From assembly GCA_013416395.1 (NCBI GenBank), contig JACCEP010000002.1, positions 1 through 64,000 on the forward strand: a stretch of DNA of 64,000 bases, written 5' to 3'. The position numbers were made by a program, and so were the translations under genes. Below, one piece after another: positions 57,929 through 64,000 of the stretch (within the stretch, counting starts at the first letter, position 1; the number at the start of each line of letters is the position of its first letter). The DNA is from Alcaligenaceae bacterium (GTDB lineage Bacteria > Pseudomonadota > Gammaproteobacteria > Burkholderiales > Burkholderiaceae_B). The notes below the pieces were generated by a model. It was given only the letters and a program-made list of their open reading frames with translations. It searched no databases and was not told the DNA's origin.

Positions 57929-58324
57929 TTAATCGTTGCGGTTTTTACGCTGTATGAGCTCGATTTTGTAGCCATCGGGGTCTTCGACGAAGGCGATTAC
58001 GGTTGCGCCATGTTTCATGGGCCCTGCTTCCCTTACCACGTTGCCGCCTTTTTCTTTGATCTTCGTACAGGCTTCATAGGCATCTTCGACCTCAAGGGCG
58101 ATATGCCCATAAGCATTACCCAGGTCATAGCTGGCAGTGTCCCAGTTGTGGGTCAGCTCAAGCACAGCCCCTTCGCTTTCTTCTTGGTAACCCACAAAGG
58201 CCAGTGTGAACTTGCCATCGGGGTAGTCTTTGCGCCGTAACAGGCGCATGCCCAGTACGTCGGTATAAAACGCCAGTGAGCGGTCAAGATCACCCACTCG
58301 CAACATGGTATGTAGAATTCGCAT
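57929..58324 (-). CDS. gloA: Lactoylglutathione lyase (glyoxalase I)
   Basis: Metal-dependent glyoxalase I, isomerising the methylglyoxal-glutathione hemithioacetal to lactoylglutathione. The 131-residue protein has the four expected metal ligands: His5 (ILHTML), Glu in AVLELTHNW, His in AYGHIALEV and Glu in YKIELIQ, with the [18 protein letters not shown] opening. Length and absence of insertions indicate the Ni/Co-type bacterial enzyme. It stands alone after a convergent terminator. Confidence 0.96.
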   Translation of the reverse strand: MRILHTMLRVGDLDRSLAFYTDVLGMRLLRRKDYPDGKFTLAFVGYQEESEGAVLELTHNWDTASYDLGNAYGHIALEVEDAYEACTKIKEKGGNVVREAGPMKHGATVIAFVEDPDGYKIELIQRKNRND

Positions 58325-58392
58325 TCGGTTTACTCCTGATAAATTGGGTTGTTCGCAGCCGGATCAACCAGGACGGCTGTGTATCAATTGCC

Positions 58393-59307
58393 CTACAGCA
58401 GCGGTAATGAGCCCGGGTCATATTGACGCAGGGCGTCGCGTGCTTTTTCAAAGCCTGGCAATATACGGCCCAGCTCTTGCCAGAAGGCCTTGCTGTGGTT
58501 CATTTCACGCAAATGCGCTATTTCGTGCGCGATGACGTAATCAATAATGCCATGATCGAAGTGTATCAGTCGCCAGTTCAGCATAATGTTGCCATCACTG
58601 CTGCACGAACCCCACCGTGTCGCGGCCGATGACATGCGCCAGCGGCGTATGCTGAGCTGGTTGGCCTGCAGAAAATAGTCGAGACGTTGGTCGAACCAGG
58701 TGCGTGCTCGCTGTTGCAGCCAGGCATGCACACTGTCACGCACCCGCTCTCTATCGGCATCGATGGGCAGGGCAAGGTTGAGGATATCGCCCTCTGTAGG
58801 CATATAGAGTTGCCCGTCAAATTCGGGCGCCTTGCGTGAGCTCTCAAGCACCAGCACAATGCGTCGCCCCAAATAGGGCACCTGGCCGCCTTGCTGCCAT
58901 TGGGTGTCGGCGGTGGCCAGCTGTTGCTGGCGCGCCTGACGTACCCGCAGTTTACTGACAATCCATTGATGCTTTTCGATGACAGCCGAATCGATCTGGC
59001 CCAATGGCACCCAGCCCGGCGCGGTTACCTGCAGCCCGTCATCATTGATGACCAGGCCTATGCTTTTTCGGCGTGAACGGCGCAGCACGTAGCCGATGTT
59101 TTGCGCGGGCGTGGCTACCTCGCGCCAGCGTGCGCCGTCTGGCAGTGTGGGTGGGCGCGGCGTTGGGGTTATGGGCTGTGGGGCCGCGCGCAGTGGAGCG
59201 TTCAGGTTAGTGGCCGGGCGCACAGATGCATCAAGCGGGGGGTCAGACGGAAGGCTGCTTGAAGAGGGGTGGTCGGTAAAAAGATCGAGTTGGTTAACTA
59301 CGCTCAT
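58393..59307 (-). CDS. YgjP-like metal-dependent hydrolase (M48-related)
   Basis: 304-residue cytoplasmic protein from the ATG at 59307. The zinc-protease motif is HEIAHLREMNHSKAFW, with HEIAH plus a third His, preceded by RWGSCSSDGNIMLNWRLI, which together are the YgjP/DUF45 signature. The first ~70 residues are a Pro/Ser-rich extension. The start lies 14 nt inside the end of plsC, suggesting coupling. Substrate is unknown. It belongs to the glyQ-glyS-gmhB-plsC-ygjP minus-strand run. Confidence 0.9.
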   Translation of the reverse strand: MSVVNQLDLFTDHPSSSSLPSDPPLDASVRPATNLNAPLRAAPQPITPTPRPPTLPDGARWREVATPAQNIGYVLRRSRRKSIGLVINDDGLQVTAPGWVPLGQIDSAVIEKHQWIVSKLRVRQARQQQLATADTQWQQGGQVPYLGRRIVLVLESSRKAPEFDGQLYMPTEGDILNLALPIDADRERVRDSVHAWLQQRARTWFDQRLDYFLQANQLSIRRWRMSSAATRWGSCSSDGNIMLNWRLIHFDHGIIDYVIAHEIAHLREMNHSKAFWQELGRILPGFEKARDALRQYDPGSLPLL

Positions 59308-60022
59308 AGCGCTCAGGATTGAGCACCCGCATCTCATTTTCGATCCAGGTGCGAACTTTTTCGTTGACTTGGTCTGCGGTCAGGCCGTCGGGATAGATAA
59401 GCGGCCCCACAGATACGGTTACCAGACCCGGCTTTTTGATAAATGCCTTGCGCGGCCAGCATTCGCCGGCATTGTGCGCCACCGGGATAATAGGCGTATT
59501 GGTACGCGTAGCAAGCAGGGCACCACCCAGCTTGTATCGGCCCTGATGCCCGGGTGCTGTGCGCGTACCTTCTGGAAACAGTATAGGCCATCGGCCGTCA
59601 TTAATGCGTTGCTGACCAACGCGAACGACCTGTTCGAAGGCATCGCGTCCGCGTGAACGGTTGATGGGGATCATGCGCAGTAAAGCCAAACCCCAGCCGA
59701 AGAAAGGTACCCAGTGCAGCTCGCGTTTATAAACAAAACACAGCTGACGTGGCATATAGGCGATCAGGAACATGGTTTCCCAGGCGGACTGATGCTTGGA
59801 CAAAAGAATGGCTGGGCCATCAGGCAGGTTTTCGGCGCCTTTTAACTGCCAGCGTATGCCGAGAATAACTTTTGCGGCCCATATGGCCATGCGCGGCCAG
59901 CCGATGGTCAGACGATAACGCCAGCTTAGCGGCAACGGAGCCCACAGAATGCAGGCTATGGCATAGGGGATGACAGTAATGATCAGAAAAAGTTGATACA
60001 GGGTTGCGCGCAGCAAAGCCAT
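59294..60022 (-). CDS. plsC: 1-acyl-sn-glycerol-3-phosphate acyltransferase PlsC
   Basis: Inner-membrane enzyme that acylates lysophosphatidate to phosphatidate. The 242-residue protein has an N-terminal hydrophobic helix (about 7-27), the acyltransferase motif as SKHQSAWETMF (His-x4-Glu in place of the more usual His-x4-Asp, as in several proteobacterial PlsC), and FPEGTRTAPG. It is tightly packed between gmhB (1-nt overlap) and the YgjP-like gene. Confidence 0.93.
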   Translation of the reverse strand: MALLRATLYQLFLIITVIPYAIACILWAPLPLSWRYRLTIGWPRMAIWAAKVILGIRWQLKGAENLPDGPAILLSKHQSAWETMFLIAYMPRQLCFVYKRELHWVPFFGWGLALLRMIPINRSRGRDAFEQVVRVGQQRINDGRWPILFPEGTRTAPGHQGRYKLGGALLATRTNTPIIPVAHNAGECWPRKAFIKKPGLVTVSVGPLIYPDGLTADQVNEKVRTWIENEMRVLNPERYERS

Positions 60023-60567
60023 TATGCGGATTCCTCAGTGAGCCAGGCCTCTACGACCGAAGCCAGGTTGTCGCGAACCTGGGTGCCAGGCGGTAGCTTG
60101 CCCTGGTGCTGTGTTTTGGCACCGTTGCCGGTGAGCACCAGCCAGGTCTTGCAGCCTGCGGCTGAGGCCGCCTGCAAGTCTCGCAGGGAGTCACCTACTG
60201 AAGGCACACGGGAAAAGTCAATTTCGTAGCGCCGCGCAATGTCGAGAAACATGCCCGGCTTGGGCTTGCGACATTCGCAGCCGTCGTCAGGACCGTGCGG
60301 GCAGACAAAGATAGCGTCGATGATGCCGCCTGCCTGTGCAACCTCGCGGCGCAGTTTGGCATGAATGGCGTTGAGCGAATCCATGCTGAACAGCCCCCGT
60401 GCGAGGCCTGACTGATTGGTGGCAATGACGACTCGCCAGCCTGCCTGTGACAGACGTGCAATGGCGTCGAGGCTGCCAGGCAAGGCGACCCACTCGTCTG
60501 GCGTCTTGATGAAATCTTTGCTTTCATGATTGATGACGCCGTCGCGATCGAGAATAGCGAGCTTCAC
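60022..60567 (-). CDS. gmhB: D-glycero-beta-D-manno-heptose-1,7-bisphosphate 7-phosphatase
   Basis: HAD-family phosphatase of ADP-heptose synthesis for lipopolysaccharide. The 181-residue protein has the nucleophile motif ILDRDGVIN (Asp8 and Asp10), ATNQSG, the zinc-binding CPHGPDDGCECRKPKPGM and the closing VGDSLRDLQAASAAGC. It overlaps glyS by 4 nt upstream and plsC by 1 nt downstream, the common glyQ-glyS-gmhB-plsC order of this bacterial group. Confidence 0.95.
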   Translation of the reverse strand: MKLAILDRDGVINHESKDFIKTPDEWVALPGSLDAIARLSQAGWRVVIATNQSGLARGLFSMDSLNAIHAKLRREVAQAGGIIDAIFVCPHGPDDGCECRKPKPGMFLDIARRYEIDFSRVPSVGDSLRDLQAASAAGCKTWLVLTGNGAKTQHQGKLPPGTQVRDNLASVVEAWLTEESA

Positions 60568-62708
60568 CGGGCCAACCTCGAAATATCGGCCACCTGGTTC
60601 ATCAGGCCATGCAGTTGTGCGAGCAGGGCCAGACGATTGGCGCGGACGGCAGGATCGTCAGCCATAACCATAACGTCGTTAAAGAATGCATCCACGGCGT
60701 CGCGCGCTTGGGCCATGGTGGCCATGCTGGCACCAAACTCGCCATCAGCGTACTGGCTACGGGCTTGTGGGCCAAGTTTTGCAATGACGTCGGCTAGGCT
60801 TTTTTCAGCTGGCTCATTGAGGCGGCTGCTGTCAATGGCTCCGGGCGTTTCCTCGGCCTTGCGCAGCAAATTGCCAATGCGTTTGTTGGCGGCAGCCAGG
60901 CTTTCTGCCTCGGGACGTTGTGCAAACCCCGCGCAGGCTTGTACGCGTGCTGCTACCTGGTGCAAAGGGGGCTGGATGGCGATGACGGCATCGACCACGT
61001 TGCGGTCGGCATGCTGGGCGAGCTGATTGCGATAGCGTTCGTAAATGAATGTCTGAATTTCGGCGACGGTTGCGTCGGCGATGACACCCGCTGAGAACGA
61101 GCCAGATGCGACCTGCAGAAGTTGGGACAAACTGAGTGTGGTGCTGTCGCTGGTTTTGAGAAAGCCGCCTGCTTGTAGCTGCTCAAACGCACTGATAATG
61201 CCTAGCGCAGCGCGGCGCAGACCGAAGGGGTCGCGTTCGCCCGTAGGTGCCAGACCTATGCCCCAGATACCCACCAGGGTTTCGACGCGGTCGGCAATAA
61301 ACAGTATGGTTGCGGTAAGCGTGCTGGCACTGACGGGCTGGTCAAGATGGATGCGGTACTGGTCACGCAGTGCGCGGACGACCTCATCAGGCTCGCCGTC
61401 GGCGGCTGCATAATAGGCGCCCATAACCCCTTGCAGTTCGGGAAACTCGCCCACCATGTTAGAGCCCAGGTCGGCTTTGGCCAGCAGGGCTGCCCGATCA
61501 GCATGCTGTACATTGGCACCAAGCTGGTCGGCGATATAACGCGCTATGTGTCGCACGCGCTCGGTGCGCTCACGTTGCGAACCCAGTTTATTGTGGTACA
61601 CGCTGGTGGCGAGATCGTCGACACGGTCGGCCAGCGTAACTTTGCGGTCGGTGTCGAAAAAGAAACGGGCATCGGCCAGGCGTGGGCGCACAACGCGCTG
61701 ATTGCCTTCGATGATATTGCTTGGATCAGCTGCCAGCATATTGCTGACAATGAGGAAGCGATGAGTCAGGGCACCGCTGTCTGGCTCAAACAAAGGAAAG
61801 TACTTTTGGTTAAGCCGCATGGTCAGAATGAGGCACTCAGGTGGCACCTGCAGAAACTGCTCTTCGAACTGGCCGACGTAAACAGTGGGCTGCTCCACCA
61901 GGGCAGTAACTTCGTCAAGCAGGGCACCGACCTCGGGGCTGTCGCCCAGGGTGGCGTTGAGCGCCTGTGCTTTTTCTTGCAGCTGCTGGTTGATCTGCGC
62001 CTTGCGCTGATCGAATGACGCCACCACCTTGCCCTGATCGAGCAACTGCTGCGCGTAGGTGTCGGGCGATGTGATGGAGAGGGGCTGGTCGCACATAAAG
62101 CGATGACCCTGCGTATCGCGACCGGCGTTAAGGCCCAACGCCTGCACAGCGATGACGGTGTCGCCCCACAAGGCGATCAGGCCGTGCGCAGGTCGTACGA
62201 ACTTGACGCTGGTGACACCGTCGGCCAGTTGGTAACGCATGACTTTTGGTATGGGCAGGTGGGTGAGGGCATAGTCGAGGGCTTCTTGCAGGCCTTCGGC
62301 CAGCGCTTTGCCGCGTGCCACGCCTTTTGCGTACAGGTAGTCTTGCTTGCCGTCAGACTCGCGAATGAGCGCCGAGGCAGGCGTGTCTTGCAGGCCTTTG
62401 CTGGCGAGCTTTTTGATGAGGGCTGGCGTCATGTTGCCGCTTGCATCGAGGCCGATTTTGGCGGGCATGAGCTTTTCGGTATAGGGCAGGTCAGGCGCCT
62501 GGCCCAGTACGGCGTCAAAGTGCACGGCCAGACGGCGTGGCGTGGCAAAGTCAGTGGTTTTGCAGTCGGCGGACAGCAACTGGTGCTGTGCCAGCACCTT
62601 GCGCAGCCCTTCGGCAAAGGCCTGCCCCAGCTTGTTCAATGCCTTGGGGGGGAGCTCTTCAGTAAGCAGTTCGATCAGCAGTGGGTGCAGTGGTGTCTCG
62701 TTACTCAT
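60564..62708 (-). CDS. glyS: Glycyl-tRNA synthetase beta subunit
   Basis: 714-residue beta subunit of the tetrameric bacterial glycyl-tRNA synthetase; it binds tRNA. The opening [22 protein letters not shown] and FATPRRLAV are diagnostic, with [17 protein letters not shown] and the C-terminal DALR-like anticodon region (about 590-710). It overlaps glyQ and gmhB by 4 nt at each end. Confidence 0.97.
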   Translation of the reverse strand: MSNETPLHPLLIELLTEELPPKALNKLGQAFAEGLRKVLAQHQLLSADCKTTDFATPRRLAVHFDAVLGQAPDLPYTEKLMPAKIGLDASGNMTPALIKKLASKGLQDTPASALIRESDGKQDYLYAKGVARGKALAEGLQEALDYALTHLPIPKVMRYQLADGVTSVKFVRPAHGLIALWGDTVIAVQALGLNAGRDTQGHRFMCDQPLSITSPDTYAQQLLDQGKVVASFDQRKAQINQQLQEKAQALNATLGDSPEVGALLDEVTALVEQPTVYVGQFEEQFLQVPPECLILTMRLNQKYFPLFEPDSGALTHRFLIVSNMLAADPSNIIEGNQRVVRPRLADARFFFDTDRKVTLADRVDDLATSVYHNKLGSQRERTERVRHIARYIADQLGANVQHADRAALLAKADLGSNMVGEFPELQGVMGAYYAAADGEPDEVVRALRDQYRIHLDQPVSASTLTATILFIADRVETLVGIWGIGLAPTGERDPFGLRRAALGIISAFEQLQAGGFLKTSDSTTLSLSQLLQVASGSFSAGVIADATVAEIQTFIYERYRNQLAQHADRNVVDAVIAIQPPLHQVAARVQACAGFAQRPEAESLAAANKRIGNLLRKAEETPGAIDSSRLNEPAEKSLADVIAKLGPQARSQYADGEFGASMATMAQARDAVDAFFNDVMVMADDPAVRANRLALLAQLHGLMNQVADISRLAR

Positions 62709-63613
62709 TTTGCGGCCTCTGCGGTGGACGGGGCAAGCATGGGGAAATTTAATTGTTCGCGTGAGTCGTAATACGCTTGTGCAACCGCTCGCGACAAGTT
62801 GCGAATACGCCCCATGTAGGCCGCCCGCTCGGTGACGCTGATGGCGCCACGCGCATCAAGCAGGTTAAATGTGTGGGCGGCCTTCAGGGTGACTTCGTAG
62901 GCGGGCAACGCGAGCGGCACGGCAATCATGCGCTGGGCCTCGGCCTCGTAATCATTGAAATGGGCAAACAGCATGGTGGTTGAGGCATGCTCGAAGTTAT
63001 AGGCTGACTGCTCAACCTCGTTCTGGTGGAACACGTCGCGGTAGTAGATTTTTTGGCCGTGTGCGCCGTCCGTCCAGACCAGGTCGTAGACACTTTCAAC
63101 ACCTTGCAGATACATGGCCAGACGCTCGAGCCCATAAGTGATTTCGCCTGTGGCAGGCGTGCAGTCTAGCCCGCCCACTTGCTGAAAGTACGTAAATTGC
63201 GTGACTTCCATGCCATTGAGCCAGACTTCCCAGCCCAGACCCCAGGCACCCAACGTGGGGTTTTCCCAGTCATCTTCGACAAACCGGATGTCATGTTCTT
63301 TAGGGTTGATGCCCAGCGCTTCAAGCGAGCCGATGTACAGATCAAGGATTTCAGGCGGTGCCGGTTTCAGTACGACCTGATATTGGTAATAATGCTGCAG
63401 CCTGTTGGGGTTTTCGCCGTAGCGTCCATCTTTGGGGCGGCGGGATGGCTGCACATAGGCAGCGCGCCATGGTTCGGGCCCGATAGCCCTAAGAAACGTG
63501 GCGGTATGCGAGGTGCCCGCACCGACTTCCATGTCATAGGGTTGCAGGAGCGCACACCCTTGGCGGTCCCAATATTGCTGTAGCGTTAAAATGATTTGCT
63601 GAAAAGTGAGCAT
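62705..63613 (-). CDS. glyQ: Glycyl-tRNA synthetase alpha subunit
   Basis: 302-residue catalytic subunit that activates glycine. It starts [20 protein letters not shown] and has [21 protein letters not shown] and [20 protein letters not shown], all family-diagnostic. The ATG at 63613 is chosen because the family begins here; the frame stays open to 63964 but that part is antisense to the next gene. It heads the glyQ-glyS-gmhB-plsC run. Confidence 0.97.
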   Translation of the reverse strand: MLTFQQIILTLQQYWDRQGCALLQPYDMEVGAGTSHTATFLRAIGPEPWRAAYVQPSRRPKDGRYGENPNRLQHYYQYQVVLKPAPPEILDLYIGSLEALGINPKEHDIRFVEDDWENPTLGAWGLGWEVWLNGMEVTQFTYFQQVGGLDCTPATGEITYGLERLAMYLQGVESVYDLVWTDGAHGQKIYYRDVFHQNEVEQSAYNFEHASTTMLFAHFNDYEAEAQRMIAVPLALPAYEVTLKAAHTFNLLDARGAISVTERAAYMGRIRNLSRAVAQAYYDSREQLNFPMLAPSTAEAAK

Positions 63614-63791
63614 GAGCGATGGCCAGTAAAGCGAAGTGCCGCAAAAGTGTACGATTTTAACTGGTTCCGCGACAAAGAAGGCCGTTGCCAGGTCTGTGTA
63701 TGTGTGATGCACGCTGTTTGCCTGGTTTTGCTGTGCTTTTTGTATTCCTGTACTTGCCGAATCAGGCGAGCAGATTTCACGAGGATGGTTT

Positions 63792-64000
63792 ATGTCAGAC
63801 TTGGTAAAAACAGAGGTCATCGACCAGATGCTGGTCATTACGCTTAATCGCCCCGAGGCGCGCAATGCCATCAACATGGATGCCGCCCGGCAACTGGCCG
63901 CCGCACTTGACCGCCTCGACAGCGACGATGACATTGTGCTGGGCGTGCTTACGGGTGCCGGCAATACATTCTGTTCAGGTATGGATCTGAAAGCCTTTGC
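63792..64000 (+). CDS. Enoyl-CoA hydratase/isomerase family protein (5' part, cut by window end)
   Basis: The first ~69 codons are present: [20 protein letters not shown], then [20 protein letters not shown] and [16 protein letters not shown]. The [11 protein letters not shown] and [10 protein letters not shown] segments are the standard crotonase N-terminal motifs, the latter contributing the oxyanion hole. GAGGATGG precedes the ATG. It is divergent from glyQ. Reaction and substrate cannot be assigned from this part. Confidence 0.93.
   Translation, partial: MSDLVKTEVIDQMLVITLNRPEARNAINMDAARQLAAALDRLDSDDDIVLGVLTGAGNTFCSGMDLKAF

Overview
The window is a chromosomal segment of a Gram-negative betaproteobacterium, most likely order Burkholderiales and family Alcaligenaceae (Bordetella/Advenella/Pusillimonas-like). 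The evidence is gene order and protein character: queA-tgt-yajC-secD-secF, miaB-phoH-ybeY-corC-lnt, tkt-gap-pgk-...-fba-purC-purE-purK-tsaC, separate glyQ and glyS, a class II aldolase, a fused MaeB malic enzyme and a sulfite dehydrogenase pair. Most of the DNA is dense, fairly GC-rich core genome. No phage, IS transposase, CRISPR array or rRNA operon is visible. Genus and species cannot be fixed from the sequence alone.

Layout. 0-2.3 kb (minus strand): molybdopterin genes moaC, moaD and moaE with a prepilin-peptidase-like gene between moaC and moaD. moaE runs at its 3' end into a tandem array of 33/34-nt units that continues off the window edge. 2.6-7.0 kb: a Prx5-type peroxiredoxin, an MFS transporter with a long low-complexity tail, an EamA permease and bioB. 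7.0-8.9 kb: an accessory patch with a 2-hydroxyacid dehydrogenase of AT-richer composition, a strong terminator, and two abutting gene remnants (a crotonase C-terminus and a GntR/UTRA C-terminus). 8.9-13.4 kb: a DUF3293 protein, a FetAB-type ABC exporter, a lipoprotein gene whose leader holds a run of 13 C residues, and a tRNA-Ala/Glu/Asp cluster. 13.4-19.1 kb: the miaB-phoH-ybeY-corC-lnt operon. 19.1-21.4 kb: sorAB, preceded by an AT-rich region with repeated TTACTGA half-sites. 21.4-27.0 kb: queA-tgt-yajC-secDF. 27-35 kb: dacB (PBP4), upp, a secreted orphan, a DUF883/YqjE/YqjK-like envelope trio, ubiD, a lytic transglycosylase and an aminotransferase. 35.5-40.6 kb: an FAD-oxidase-like orphan and the overlapping trio maeB-patatin-barstar. 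40.6-53.2 kb: rsmE, then a long plus-strand run of carbon-metabolism and purine genes (tkt, gap, pgk, aldehyde dehydrogenase, mog, fba, purC, purE, purK, tsaC). 53.5-64 kb: MaoC dehydratase, fused SpmA-SpmB protein, FadE-type acyl-CoA dehydrogenase, gloA, a YgjP-like metallopeptidase, plsC, gmhB, glyS, glyQ and the start of an enoyl-CoA hydratase.

Functional links. Molybdenum cofactor synthesis (moaC, moaD, moaE, mog) is represented in the same window as a molybdoenzyme that would use it, the SorAB sulfite dehydrogenase. The Sec auxiliary proteins, Lnt, PlsC, GmhB, PBP4 and the lytic transglycosylase belong to envelope construction. The glycolytic/Calvin-type block feeds the adjacent purine block.

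The least ordinary signals are non-coding: the repeat array derived from the moaE 3' end, a possible RBS-sequestering hairpin before bioB, the poly-C tract before the lipoprotein gene, the TTACTGA sites before sorA, and a 38-bp tandem repeat between gap and pgk. None is proven to be a new system; each is listed with a test.
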